Source: Diplolepis rosae
Lineage: Eukaryota; Arthropoda; Insecta; Hymenoptera; Diplolepididae
DNA length: 64,000 bases
Reading direction: 5' to 3'
Assembly (NCBI GenBank): GCA_030998225.1
Contig: JAPYXD010000308.1
Location: 9,000,001 to 9,064,000 of the forward strand
Made by a program: the position numbers and the translations under genes. The notes beneath the pieces are model-generated. The model was not told where the DNA came from and made no database searches. It was given only the letters and a program-made list of their open reading frames with translations. The first letter of the stretch is position 1; each line of letters begins with the position of its first letter. Shown here one piece after another: positions 1 to 11,263 of this stretch.

Positions 1-493
1 GGTTAAAGTTGATCATTGGTTGGAGTGAGACACAACTATACTTTCATCTCACTCTAACAAATAGTCAATCCTGACGGTGAAGACATGGAAAGTGATGAAC
101 CACTGCACTGCATTAAATGACAGGTATTATGTTTTTTTTAATTTGTAGCGTTAATAAATAAAATTATTGCATATTTCAATTACCAGTTAACGTTATTTTT
201 AACGTAGAATAAGGATAAAAACATTTTGAATATTTATTTTTCCACATTCATGAGTTATAATGCTACTTTACGATAACTTTACGATAATGTTACGATAACT
301 TTACGCTACAGCGTAAAGCTATCGTTCAGCCAGTTCGCTAGGGAGCAGGTGAGCAGATGCAAACAGATGCAAATTGACAAAAAACAAGATAGCACTTGCA
401 CTTCGAGTATGAGTCTTGTGCTCAATAAAAGTGATATTTTTTCACAAGAAATAGTGCTGTTAAATATTAACAATAAAGTAAGTCTTGTGTTTA
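1..493. other. AT-rich sequence without a supported gene
   Basis: No coding region is supported here. Around 263-310 the motif ttacgataac recurs about four times in tandem with small variations and ends in a short palindrome (ctttacgctacagcgtaaag). A LINE fragment begins near 494. Confidence 0.5.
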
Positions 494-1280
494 ATTGGTG
501 GCCCCAGGGAAGCCAAGAGAAGGGTGGTGGCCAGCGTGGTAAATTCGAAGCTGCTTTACGCAGCTCTGGTCTGGACAAGTGCCCTTAACAACCATGTTAT
601 GCCAAAAGAAGAAGCTGTTCTCGGCACAGAGAGGTGTGGTGCTGAGAATTGTCTCAGCATACCGAACTGTGTCGACGAGCGCTGTTCAGGTCCTGGCGGA
701 GGAAAGGAAGGAGATCTTTCAGCTCCGTCTGGAGCTCACCTGCTTAACAAACCTGCAGGAAAACGCTCGCGCGAAGGAGGCAATTCGGAAGGATGGAAGG
801 TGCAGACTCGTCGAGAAATGGCAGACGACATGGCATGGTGACCAATCCGGGAGATGGACACACCGTCTGATCCCGGAGCTCGCCATCTGGCTGGATAGAA
901 AGCACGGCCAAGTCGGCTTTTACCTGGCGCAAGCACTTTTGGGCCATGGTTGCTTTAATGCGTACCTGAAGCGCTTCAAGAAAAGAGACGATGAGTCGTG
1001 TCGCAACTGTGGATCCCTTGTGGAAAATGCGGAGCACACACTCTTTGTCTGTGGCAGGCGGCGTGCGGAAAGGGAAGCCATCGGTCGGGCAGTGGGCGCA
1101 CAACTCACTCCTGACACGATGGTCTCTCTCATGCTCCAGCCTGAACAGATATGGATGCTTATCGAGTCATTTGTCACCCTGGTGATGAAGACGAGGGAGT
1201 TCGATGGGCGTGCAGAGCGCAGCAACAACGGCGGTCAGTAGAAATCGTATCGGGGCCTGCACATACTTTCAAACGCCCCC
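494..1280 (+). pseudogene. R1-clade LINE fragment: C-terminal part of ORF2
   Basis: This is the C-terminal tail of a non-LTR retrotransposon ORF2 (RT thumb/connector and terminal zinc knuckle). The longest open stretch is 579-1241. It carries a CX2CX8HX4C knuckle (CRNC...H...C near residues 142-159), typical of R1-clade ORF2 proteins. The protein tail and the first bases of the 3' UTR match the longer copy at 32.5-33.4 kb, which fixes the family. The part from 494 to about 600 is homologous but in another frame, so there is at least one frameshift. It is 5'-truncated (no endonuclease or RT core) and cut off soon after the stop codon, so it cannot be active. Confidence 0.85.
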
Positions 1281-1703
1281 GAGCAAGAAATTTTAAGTCA
1301 AAAACCATTACAAAAGATATCGAAATTAGAGAGATTAATAATGTATTCGAATTCTCAGAATTCTTTGAACAATTGTTAGATATCACAGAAAAATTTCTTT
1401 AAAATAAACGTTCTCATAAATATGAAAAAAGAAAAATCGAAGAAACTTTCACTGAATCTAAACCAGGAAGTTCTCAGTTAAGAAGTTCTGAGCCAGAATC
1501 AATAAATAATGAAACCACCCAAACTTTATCTCCAATAATTGAAATATCAGATGGCAGTTCAGATATTGACCCCGAAACAAATAAGAACATTTCTAATTCT
1601 CGCGAAAGTATTGTTCCAAGTATCGAAAATTTTAATATACATTTTAATATATTCAGATCTAGGATCGGAAACAGAGACCGAAAAACTTATTTTTGCCTAT
1701 AAT
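1253..1703 (+). pseudogene. Unidentified ORF remnant with one in-frame stop
   Basis: About 150 codons in one frame are broken only by a TAA at 1400-1402. The product is rich in Lys, Glu and Ser with many charged and acidic runs. It resembles in composition the hinge between RNase H and integrase of the Gypsy elements elsewhere in the window, but I cannot align it convincingly. It abuts the truncated 3' end of the LINE fragment, so it probably belongs to another mobile element. No function is assigned. Confidence 0.35.
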
Positions 1704-3437
1704 AAAAATTTCTGGTCTAGAATAACAGATATCCGTTGTGACGTGACGATCACGCCGTGATCCTAGCTCCCTCCTGATCCTGAAAAGAAACAAAGAATAA
1801 TTAAATAAAATGAACGGCATGCTGTCCGGAAGGGACTCACTGATTATTCACTATATAATATTTATTAAACCTTTGGACATTATATTATAAATGTACGGAT
1901 ACCTTAGTATAGAATAGAATAGTACATAGTTTAGATAATCTATAGAATAGTTTATAGAATACAAGTGTAGAGGGTTAGGTAAGAGTGTTAGAAACAAGAA
2001 ATAAAATGTACATACCTTGGAGCAGTTGTCGCGAGGGGTGCACAGCATCAAAAGGGTTGAGGACGGCGATTGGAAGTTTGCCCTGGCTCCGGACGACGAA
2101 GAGAATTCCCTCGATGACAGATGGTCTCTCAGGAGGTTAGGTAAACACTACCTACCTAACACTACATATTCAAGAACACTCATTCACCACTACTTCACTG
2201 CCGGCACGAAACCGATAGTTACTGTCCGGAATTGCAAACGCACGACACAGAGTGGAGTACTCGATCTCAAGTAAAAGAAATATAGATCGACAATAACAAG
2301 TAACGTAATTGTGTCAATCAAGGTTAGCTTTGATCAGGATAGTTGTTTCTAAACTTTCCTGCTATAATAAGTCTAAATATTGTGATGCGTAATTTCTGTA
2401 AAGAAGCAATTGATGTTGATCTGGGTAACACTTTATTAATAAATTAGGCTTTTGTTATTTTATCCATATCAATTCTATAAGTGTATTATTCATTTCAAAA
2501 TTTCATATTGTCTTGTGTTCGAACTATCCAAGTGTTCACCCCCACGCCCCCCTCTTCTCCTCTCTCGCCCCCCCTCTCTCCCCCCTCTCTCTTCCTTCCT
2601 TACTCATTATCTCTTTTCTGTTTCCTCTTTATGCATAGTATTTCTGCTTATGATTTATTTTATTCGGAACTTGTGTCAAGGTTCATTGTGTACCTGAAGA
2701 CATGAGTTATGAATTTCAGATATCCTAAAACATATGAAATAGACCCCTTAAAAGTGCGAAGCCGAGATTGAACAGCTCATCTCAATATTTTAATTCCTGC
2801 CTTGCGTTTGTCTTATCTGCAACAAGAGTGCGAGCTTATCGTATAACGTCTGTACCTACTCATTCTCCCGCGCTCTCTCATATATATGGGTTATTCCATA
2901 TCAGATTTACAATCAAAATTTTGATTAACCTGAAAATTTTATTCCTCGTTCTAGAGAGGAAAAAAAATGACGCGTATTTTTTTTTCAATGTGATATGTAA
3001 ATTTTTCTAGTTTTTTATTTTTTTATTTTCAAAGTGCAAAAAATGGTTTTTTCGATACTGCTTCTAATATTCAAAGAAGAGTATAAAATACATAAACAAA
3101 ATATGCCATGGGATCTACTATTAAGTCCATGCTTTGATAAAAACTCAGAAACGGTATTTAGTACTTTCTATGAAACAATTAAGTAAACAAATGGAATTAT
3201 CTCAAAAGGGACATGTCTGAATTGAATCATTTTTTGTGTAATTTGTTCATTAAGTACACAGAACTTTGAGTCAAAATTTGCTAGTGGACCATTTGATACT
3301 TTTCGAGAAAAAAATTTTTTTGTGTGACCGCGCGCTTGGAGCGCTCAACGCGAAGTATAGAGTCGATAGTCCAAGCAACAGGGCATTTATTATGAATGAT
3401 TTATGACATTATTTATTTCAGAAAGCAGACTGCGCCA
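1704..3437. other. Intergenic or unassigned repeat-derived sequence
   Basis: No gene is supported. An open frame at 2017-2274 encodes 85 residues without a recognised domain. A pyrimidine-rich run (CT and C tracts) spans about 2540-2610, and the frames through it are low-complexity. The rest is AT-rich. A GC-rich inverted motif (gcgcgcttggagcgc) sits near 3330. Confidence 0.4.
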
Positions 3438-4505
3438 TCAGAAGAATGAATGAGTCAAACAATCTGATAACATAGAAAGACTGCGGTGCTTTAGAATGTT
3501 GTCCTCTTTATAATAAATTACCACTATAAAAATGGTAGCTTGATCATTGTTCCAATGAAATGACTGAGCTGCATTCTGGACTACAAAGGCATAGTTTTCA
3601 GCGAAATCACAAAGGATAAGAAATTCTCCTTCTTTCAGTGTGTCCTTGAAGTTTTTGAAGAAATACGACTGTTGTTTAGTTGTAAAAGAGTGAGGTTTAA
3701 GCTTAAGCAAGCTTTCGTAAATCTGTTCAGCAAAATCTTCTGCGTCTGTTATTTCCGTGCGTAACGTACTTCTGTCAGTTTGTTGCCAAGTCTGGAATTC
3801 TACTCTGTTAATACACTGGTCTGCGAGAACTGATGTTATAAAGTCCTTAAGTGCGCCTGTACCAGGACATGCTGTGTATTCATTCAAGTAGCATTCTGAA
3901 GTCGGAACGCTACACATAATCCTGTTCATAGCATCATGATAAGTCTTAATGGGGGCAAAATTTTCGCAGGTTGGTTCTTTTAAATCTACAGCATCTAGCA
4001 TTAGATTAACGTTTTCATGATGGACACAAACACAAACAGTATGCGTACCACTGGCTCGAGCGAGTATGCAATTTCGGGGTCTAAGCTGAGAGAATTTTGA
4101 TAAGCAAATTTTAACTGTAGGATGCTGAGCCTTAAGATTTGCATATAATTCAGAAAGATTGCACAGAATTAACTTTTTTTGAACGTGCTCTTGGGAGCCA
4201 TCATCTTTTTTTACGGAAACGAAATTTTTCATGCCAGGCATCATACGAGTATTCTCATCATTAAGGTAAAATTTTTTGACCAAATCTTCAATCTCGGAAT
4301 CTAAAGTTTTACCTTTTTTTAAATTAGGAGAAATTAAAATACCATTCTCAGCTACTGATTTCTCAGCGTTTGGCGTTCAGAAGCACCAAATTATTTAGCC
4401 AATCTTCTGCGGCCCCAAGATTTCGAAGCAAGAGTTAAAAGTAACACTTTTTCTGAATTACTTGCAGATTTTTGAAATTTTTCTTCTATTTGTTTAAGAA
4501 CATCC
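3438..4505 (-). pseudogene. Degenerate transposase-like protein of an uncharacterised arthropod family
   Basis: The longest open stretch, 4283-3438, encodes 281 residues, and homologous-looking sequence continues upstream in other frames to about 4505. The protein has a short N-terminal block (PGMKNFVSVKK), Cys-rich segments (TVCVCVHH, CSVPTSECYL, CPGTGAL) and Asp-containing motifs (LCDFAENYAFVVQ and LSDC) that could be parts of a DDE-type site. I recall similar proteins as multi-copy uncharacterised proteins in arthropod genomes, so a transposon origin is inferred. The C-terminus is lost after the last Asp motif. A mariner fragment lies directly upstream on the opposite strand. Confidence 0.5.
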
Positions 4506-4559
4506 ATTCCGGCGTAATGATTTTCATCAGAACAATCAGTTTAGATTTTTCAAACTTGA

Positions 4560-5073
4560 ATGTCGAAGGATATGAGTTGCTAAAACCTGGTGGAACTGTC
4601 AGCACGAATCGCTACCAACAGCAAATGATCGATTCAAATAGAGCATTACAAGAAAAACGACCGGATTATCGAAGAAGGCAACACAAAGTCATTATTCTTC
4701 ACGATAATGCCCCATCACACACAGCGAAACGGGCAAAGGAAACGATCGAGACGTTCAATTGGGAAATACTGACGCATGCCGCTTATTCTCCAGACTTGGC
4801 TCCGTCGGATTACCATCTGCTCGCATCACTGGGCCACGCTCTCGCTGAACAACGCTTCACTTCGTACGAAAATGTACGAGAAAGGTTGGATAACTGGTTT
4901 AATTTGAAGGACGAACAGTTTTATTGGCGTGGCATTCATCACCTTCCGGAGAGGTGGGAAAAATGTGTAAATAGCAATGGAGATTACTTTGAATAAAATG
5001 TTTCTGATCATTTTCATGCAACAGACGTGTAACTTTTGCAAAAAAATTCTGGTTTCATACTTCTAGACCTGGT
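4560..5073 (+). pseudogene. mariner transposase, C-terminal fragment with 3' end
   Basis: This is the C-terminal half of a mariner transposase. The second catalytic Asp is in HDNAPSHTA and the third in YSPDLAPSDYHL, with spacing that fits the DD34D signature. The tail WRGIHHLPERWEKC is typical of the family. The stop codon lies at 4994-4996. The sequence after it (gtttcatacttctagacctggta) looks like the 3' terminal inverted repeat. The N-terminal helix-turn-helix region and the first Asp are missing, so this is a dead 5'-truncated copy. It lies back to back with the transposase-like pseudogene below 4505. Confidence 0.85.
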
Positions 5074-5187
5074 ATTAATAAATAAGATATTCATGAGTCT
5101 AATAAATGTCATTCAACATTATATCTAGTTATAATTAAATTCATTTATATCAATATATGTGTGGTAAGCGTTTTTAGACAAATAATG

Positions 5188-7056
5188 TCGCGTACGACTC
5201 TTCCGTCATCCGTTCGCCCAGGACTCCCATCCGCGGACACACGCCCGATAGGTAGGCCTACTAGCCGCGCCAACCAGGTGAGGAATAAAAGGATGCCTCC
5301 CCCTATCGACGCGGACAGCCAAGCCCGCCCAAGGCGCAGGACCGCAGGTGCAGGCTCCGATGCGATTTCTACTGGCCCTCGTTGTTTCCGCGCTCTGCAC
5401 GCCCATCGAGCTCCCTCGTCTTTATGACGAGGGTGACGAATGATTCGATAAGCATCTATATCTGTTCAGACTGGAGCATGAGAGGGACCATCGTGTCAGG
5501 AGTGAGTTGTGCGCCCACTGTCCGACCGACAGCCTCCCTTTCCGCGCCCCACCTGGAACAGACAAAGAGTGTGCGCTCTGCATTTGCCACAAGGGATCCG
5601 CAGTAGACGTGTGCATTCTGTCGAATCGAATATTCGACATTCGACGAAGGCCAACATTGGATCGAAAATCGAATCGAGTCTGATTTTGCTTCTTTCCATG
5701 CCTCGCGCAGCAGAGGATCACCCTTTGAGCGGGTAAATCTCCGCCACGCTCTGAAGCATTTTCCACGCGGGAAAGACAACTGGTTGTTCCACCAGTACAT
5801 CGAGTCCCCGCTACGCCCGTGCCCGCAGCGAGACATGGAGTGTTCACATCTTGCGACCACTTCTTGCCTCGCCACCCACACAGTGTCCTCCAACGACCCA
5901 GCAGACCTTGCCCAACGAAGCTTAATTGTGAGCCTGGTTTCTTCAAGATGTTCGCGAAGCTTGTCTTTACTGAGTCGTTTTGTGTTCCAGGAGGGACTCC
6001 TCACCTTGCTGCCCCTTCCCACATTCACTGGGTGACTCAGTTCCTGGATGCTGAACTCAATGCACTGGGCGTCACTCAAGGTTATTACCTCGAGCACGCA
6101 CCAGTCGCCTATCCTTGAGGCAAGACTGGGCTCAGCAATTGTGAGGTCGATAATCAACCCCCCCCGCTCCTAGTCTGAAGGTAAAATCCCTGCCATGATT
6201 TAAAACAATCAGGTCATTCCTAGCGACCATCTCGCCGACCAAGATCCCCCTCCTGTCCAGACAAGCTTCTCCCCACCCGGGCGACTTACTATTAAATTCG
6301 CCCGCAATAAGGGACCGCCCACTAGCCTCTGAGGCTTTCCTCAAGGAGGAGGATCCTGGTCTCAAAGATCTCGAAAGGATCGTTGGGAGAGAAGAAGCAG
6401 CTGTACACACGTACCCCCGCCATCTCCACCCAAACGAACTCCGCGTCGGTCTCCAGGAAACCCCCGATGCTCAAATCAGGGCTGCAAACAAGTATACCAG
6501 CCCTCCTTGATGCATCCTGGCACCAAGCAGAGTTTTCGGACCATTTGTGTTGCTCACTAATGAGCAGCACATCGGCCCCCCTCTCCCTGGCAGTCTGCAT
6601 CAAAAGGTTATGGGCTTCCTTCCCTCTCCCGAGGTTGAGCTGCAGAAATTTTACTTTCCACCCCTCAACCAACGGAGCTCCGCCCTAAATATTGGGCGAA
6701 AACCGCTTCCCGAAGCATGGGCTCTTCTGGAATTCCACCCCGCTTTCTAGAAGAAACTTATGGTTTTTGAGCATTCCGCTCAACACCTCTGTAGCCTCGT
6801 TCAAACTGACCTGAACATGGCCAGGTTTATTTCTCAGCATTTCCTGCTGGATGACGCCAATTTCTACATTTTTTTATTTTGTTCCCTCAGGAGCTGCAGG
6901 ACGTCCTTCCACCCGTCACCTTCTGGAGAAGCACTCAAGTCCACTTTCCCCACTGTTTTTAATTTTGCATCCATAAATTTAATCACCAGCGCATCGTCCG
7001 TAGAGGAGCGGGTCGGAATAGTTGGGAACAGTTATACCCTCGGACCGAAGTCCTAA
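5188..7056 (-). pseudogene. R1-clade LINE copy with large internal deletion
   Basis: Reading on the minus strand: ORF1 N-terminal remnant (about 6972 down to 6760), end of ORF1 and the endonuclease domain (6672-6322, beginning near LQLNLGRGKEAHNLL), the endonuclease C-terminal part and linker (6410-5700), then the ORF2 zinc-knuckle tail and 3' UTR (5600-5188). The RT core is absent. The junction between linker and tail holds an 85-bp foreign segment at about 5606-5690. The 3' UTR matches that of the longer LINE at 33.36-33.54 kb. Several frames are needed to read it, so it is inactive. The 5' limit is uncertain; unassigned LINE-like sequence may extend to about 7140. Confidence 0.8.
5606..5690. 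repeat. Filler segment related to the 73-bp palindromic array
   Basis: The segment begins with tagacgtgtgcattctgtcg, the same 20-mer that starts the tandem array at about 7928, and contains the core cgaatattcgacattcga. It sits exactly at the internal deletion junction of the minus-strand LINE copy. It could be an insertion of a short mobile repeat or filler captured during repair. Confidence 0.7.
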
Positions 7057-7599
7057 CCCAGTTCCCTGAGGCCCAACTTCCGCTTAGCAATTCCCTAAAT
7101 GAGCGGACAGACCGGACTCGCTCGAAGCAACACAAGCTCCGACACATGTGTTCAATACGCATGAGCTAGGCTCACATCAGCTTCGCCTCCTCGTGGGCCG
7201 GGGAAGACACCACTCGACGACTAACTACTTCCAGTGGGATGCCATACGGAAACGATCGTATATGGCGCTGACATTCATTCAGTTCACTCATTCCTCGCAG
7301 GCACTCGCAGACTCATTCGCAGCGCTGCTGCCTAGGGCATACATCCTTCTTCATGCATGGGGATAGACGCGTCTATAGCGTCCCCCGCTTTAAACCTGGA
7401 ATAGACCCGTTTATAGAGCCAAGAGAAGGACTTCGTCAAGGTACTAGTCCGAGGGGAGGTGCGAAAACACGATTATTAACCTATCAAAGCATCAATGTAA
7501 AACACAGACGATAAGAATAGCTTTAAATCATTTCAACGAAAATTCCATCTTAACAAGAATTTCAATCAAAAACGAATGTTTACTTAATTATTTCAAAAA
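7057..7599. other. Unassigned sequence between LINE copy and Gypsy tail
   Basis: No supported gene. The first part may be the 5' UTR of the minus-strand LINE copy. From about 7440 the sequence is AT-rich and leads into the stem-loop and polypurine tract of a Gypsy-type element. Confidence 0.4.
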
Positions 7600-7634
7600 G
7601 TTCAAACGTGGTCATTGCATCCCCGTGTTCGAAC
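7600..7634 (+). promoter_or_regulatory. Stem-loop upstream of Gypsy polypurine tract (fragment D)
   Basis: The arms gttcaaacgtgg (7600-7611) and ccgtgttcgaac (7623-7634) pair with nine Watson-Crick pairs, two G-U pairs and one mismatch. The loop is tcattgcatcc. It ends three bases before the polypurine tract. Equivalent stems occur at three other polypurine tracts in this window. Confidence 0.65.
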
Positions 7635-7636
7635 TT

Positions 7637-7647
7637 AAGGGGGGAGG
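7637..7647 (+). promoter_or_regulatory. Polypurine tract of a Gypsy-type element
   Basis: The purine run aaggggggagg lies directly before tgtcacgtcatg, the start of an LTR. This is the expected plus-strand primer position. Confidence 0.8.
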
Positions 7648-7920
7648 TGTCACGTCATGTGGCCATCGTTTTTTATTTAATTTATAATATTAAAATATGT
7701 AGAATTAATAAAAGAAGACAAGAATATCGACCGGCGCAGCAAAGGATAGAAATTAAAAAATGAATCATCCCAAGAAGAAGGAACGTCGGGGAAACCAGGA
7801 TAAGAAAAACGAAGTCTTCCCTTTTTTCTTCAGTACACAAAAATGCCGACCCAAAGGAAAAGAGCCTGCTCAGCCACGTGCCAAGGTCAGGCCAGAAGCA
7901 GAAGAAGATTAGCAGGGAAA
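7648..7920 (+). mobile_element. 3' LTR fragment of a Gypsy-type element (family D)
   Basis: It starts tgtcacgtcatgtgg immediately after the polypurine tract. It shares only the terminal TGTCACGT with the other LTR families here. The end of the LTR is not resolved: a tandem array begins at about 7928. Nothing of gag or pol remains upstream apart from the tail. Confidence 0.65.
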
Positions 7921-7927
7921 ATCAATT

Positions 7928-8386
7928 AGACGTGTGCATTCTGTCGGATCGAATGTCGCAAATTCGATTCGATTCGCGTTATTTGTCGGATCGGAGTTTT
8001 TCGATTCGATCGGCCGCATAGTCGAATGTAGAATATTCGACATTCGAAGCACCCTTCTTCGGATCGGATTTTTTCGATTCGATCGGCCGCATAGTCGAAT
8101 GTCGAATATTCGACATCCGAAGAACCTTTCTTCGGATCGGTTTTTTTCGATTCGATCGGCCGTAAAGTCGAATGTCTTATATTCGACATCCGAAGAACCC
8201 TTCTTCGGATCGGATTTTTTCGATTCGATCGGCCGCATAGTCGAATGTCGAATATTCCACATACGATTGGCCCTCCGTCGAATGTCGAATATTCGACATT
8301 CGATCAGCTGCTCGTCGAATGTCGAATATTCGACATCCGAAGCGCCTCAATTCGGATCGGATTTTTTCGATTTTCGTTCATATTGA
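7928..8386. repeat. 73-bp tandem array built on a palindrome
   Basis: The motif tcgattcgatcggcc starts at 8001, 8074, 8147 and 8220, an exact 73-bp period, and a further degenerate unit starts near 8367. Each unit contains a 26-bp palindrome with centre tgtcgaatattcgaca, and a ttcttcggatcggattttt block. Long frames through the array on both strands are artefacts of the repeat. The first bases (tagacgtgtgcattctgtcg) are shared with the filler at 5606. Confidence 0.9.
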
Positions 8387-9457
8387 ACATTCAATGAGCG
8401 CAGGCTGTAGTTTGCAACTTTTAACCAGACATCACACAATATACATACATTGTATAATTGTATTTTAATTTTATATCGCCATAGCCGAAAGAATTTTTTA
8501 TTTTTAGTCTTATGCACAATTCAGATTGTTTTCTTTCTGCTTAAGTCGGATTTTTCTTTAATGATACTGTTTTTAAATTCTACTTTCTTTGAGACTGATT
8601 ATTTGAGAAAGTGTGTGCAACATAGTTTGAAATTTGTATGCTGGTCTATTAATAATAGAAGTGTATAGGTATAAAATAAATACGAGTAATGTTATAAAAA
8701 ATCTTAACTTTATTATAATTACTTTAAGAACTCATGATTTTCATACAAATAAATATACTCTTTTACATAAGAGGGTGGCTGCAGACCTCTTTTCTCTTCA
8801 GCGATTGTTCGTTTACTCGTGAACAATCTGTCTGAACTTCTGGATGTTGCAGGAATTTGTAAATAATGCTGAGAAGCAGTGTATAGATATAACATTTTTT
8901 TCGAATATCTTCAGAAATCGAGATAAGATATCGAGTTGAAATTTTAGGCTCTTGAATAAGAGTCACGAAGGGACTTTTTTTACTTTTAGATTTTTACAAT
9001 TCTAATAACAATTTAGATAAAAAAATTTGGAAAAAAATGATTTTTTAATCATAATCATTTCTTAGTGTCTTTCATTTAAGTTCTCAAAACTTCAAATCGA
9101 TATCTTATTTCGTGTGGCTGGAAGTTGGTCTAAAAAAGTAAGGTAGTAATCGGGTAAGTGTGTCATGCCCGTGCAGAAATGTTTGTGGGGCGCTGAACGG
9201 GTACCGAACAGGAAAAATGTGGCCTCGATAGGGTAATCTGTCTAGCGCCAGACCAGTAATGAAACGCCCTACCCGATCGGGCCCAGATCTGGGCTTGTAA
9301 AATGGGGGCTCGATCTGGTCCAGATATGGCCCCTTCTAATTTTGTATTTCTACAAATAGTAAAATTTAAAGGCTTTACTTTTAATAACAATAAATAGTTG
9401 GTTCAAAAAAATTTATTTCATAAATCCAGATTAGTGATGCAACAGTATAATTAAAAG
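8387..9457. other. AT-rich spacer with a GC-rich island
   Basis: No gene is supported. A segment of about 170 bases near 9170-9340 is much richer in G and C than its surroundings and contains the palindrome gcccagatctgggc. It may be a short repeat element, but no ends could be defined. Confidence 0.4.
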
Positions 9458-9702
9458 TGTCACGTATCCATGACAGTTATATTATATATTATAATCATAT
9501 AAAACTATTATGCTATTATATCATATAACACGTTTTATTGTTGCTATAAATATTGTTGCTAGATACATGTAATTGTTTTTATAAATAATTTCACTATTAC
9601 TATTAACTAAAATATCAATAAACAATTGATTTTATTGATAAAATACTAATTAAAACAAATATTGCCTTTTATTATTATTAATTGTTAAAAATAACAATTA
9701 AC

Positions 9703-9930
9703 GAAATGCAACAAATGTTATATAACAACAATATTACTTCAACCTTTATATTTAAAATTATTATTAATCTCTATTATTATTAATATTTAATATTGTTATT
9801 AACATTAATTGTCAAAATGCAACAAATATTAAATAATAACAATGTTACTTCAATTTCTTGATTTGCAATAATTATCAATCACTTTCATTATAATTATTTC
9901 ATATTGTTATTAAGATTTGCAACAAATATT
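9703..9930 (+). repeat. Degenerate ~105-bp tandem repeat inside the LTR
   Basis: Units starting with tgcaacaaat occur at about 9707, 9818 and 9917, each followed by similar AT-rich sequence (aacaa(t)...ttacttcaa). The block is duplicated in the 3' LTR near 20615-20845. Confidence 0.6.
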
Positions 9931-10502
9931 ATAATAATTCAAATGTTTATAATAATTATCATTATTGTTAATATTCTTATTTGATGTTAATCAACAATCA
10001 GCAATTAATTATAAAATACGTTCTTTTAAGAACTATTCAAATTACTATTATTATTATTAATGTTATTTTATAAACAAAAACAATGTTTAAATATAAAGAT
10101 TAATAGAATTAAAACAAATCATAATAACCATTTATGTACAACAATTGTATTATAATTACTCTATTACTTACCTATGTATACAAACAATGTCATTGACCCT
10201 TGCGACTAAATTTACCTAAAAACCTGATGGTACGGGTTTACACAGCCCTTGAGAAGATGTGAGTACGCCCACACCACGAAAGCATGACCCACACGGACTT
10301 GGAAAATCGGTGTGAGTCCCTAAGCTCACCAACGCAGCACACCAGCAAACTGGCCCATAGTCTCAACTCACCACACTGACACCTAAGATTCTAATGGACT
10401 TCGAAAAAGCTATTGAAACCATGGAACTCAAATTCCCATGCTTTCTACCTACAAGTTGAGACTACAGACGACAATATAAGCCAGGCTGCAAGGCCTAAAG
10501 AT

Positions 10503-10592
10503 GAGTCTGAGTCAGAGTCTGAGTCTAAGCGCATCGAAGTCTGAGTCTAAGCAAGTCTAAGCGCGTCGGAGTCTGAGTCGAAGCGAGTCTAA
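10503..10592 (+). repeat. GAGTCT-type hexamer repeat in the LTR
   Basis: Repeats of gagtct/gagtca/aagtct interspersed with aagcg occur here and, with one substitution visible, in the 3' LTR at about 21402-21492. Confidence 0.75.
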
Positions 10593-10894
10593 GGGAGCGT
10601 ACAATCAAGCAGCATCGCTAGAACCGGTTTTCGTCGCCGTACCGCAATAAATCTAAGTGGCCGTAATTTCCATGTGTTCGGGAAAACCAATATAATAACA
10701 ACAGAGTGAATTTAAATAAAACTGGATTTAGTGCCATTGTAATCAAGACATCAAAATAAGGATACCTGTTTTACAAAGGATTGACCTGCCACTGTTGATC
10801 AACAAGGATAATTAGGGGAGGTACCCGATTAGCAGAGGATAAATATAACTTAAGGGATTATCGCTTTCAAGAGGCCACCTCATCAAAAAAACAA

Positions 10895-10903
10895 CCGGTA
10901 AGT
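10895..10903 (+). promoter_or_regulatory. Candidate 5' splice donor in the LTR
   Basis: The sequence ccg|gtaagt (GT at 10898-10899) matches the donor consensus well and is kept in the 3' LTR. If transcription starts upstream in the LTR, it could feed spliced transcripts of the downstream accessory ORFs, each of which has an acceptor shortly before its ATG. This use is inferred. Confidence 0.5.
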
Positions 10904-11249
10904 CAAATAACTTTGTTATATATAAAATTCTCTTTTCTCTTTTCTTTTGAGCCCTTTAGACTCACGGTGTGTTTTCTTTAAGGTTGGACCAATCAGACCC
11001 GACCAACCAAAGGAAAACAGGCTACAACCAACAACTAAAAAGTCGCTTGGGTTGAAATAAATTTGTATTTTTATAATAAATTATTATTAACAATAATTGT
11101 AATTTTATTCATTTGGCTTGTCCTCTACCCGGTTAATTGTTAATTTTAACAATAAACAGAGGAACATAGTTAGGGTAATTGGCTCTAGTCTTTAGGTAGG
11201 AAATATTTATATTAATTTAAAACTTAGGACGTCACAAAGCTAATTATTC

Positions 11250-11263
11250 TGGTGCATCGGCCG
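11250..11263 (+). promoter_or_regulatory. Primer binding site for tRNA-Gly
   Basis: The 14 bases tggtgcatcggccg are complementary to the 3' end of eukaryotic tRNA-Gly(GCC), including the CCA tail. The site lies 13 bases after the inferred LTR end, a usual place for the minus-strand primer. Confidence 0.85.

Larger units (their letters stand above)
9458..11236 (+). mobile_element. 5' LTR of the plus-strand Gypsy element
   Basis: It begins TGTCACGTATCC and ends ...GGACGTCACA, giving imperfect inverted termini of the TG...CA type. At about 1.78 kb it is long for a Gypsy LTR. It matches the 3' LTR from 20369 almost base for base until 22009, where the latter is truncated. The U3-like first half is very AT-rich and includes degenerate tandem repeats. 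The second half holds a hexamer repeat and a strong splice donor. The 3' boundary is inferred from the terminal inverted bases and the primer site 13 bases downstream. Confidence 0.85.

Noticed and set aside
2452..2705. Open frames across the pyrimidine-rich region
   Set aside because: They are low-complexity Ser/Pro/Leu translations of a CT tract, without a domain or support from context.
7909..8386. Long frames on both strands in the 73-bp array
   Set aside because: A 73-bp unit rotates through all three frames and lacks stops by composition; the peptides just repeat the DNA motif.
11250..11263. Possible tRNA-Gly gene
   Set aside because: Only the 14 bases complementary to the tRNA 3' end are present; there is no cloverleaf, so this is a primer site.
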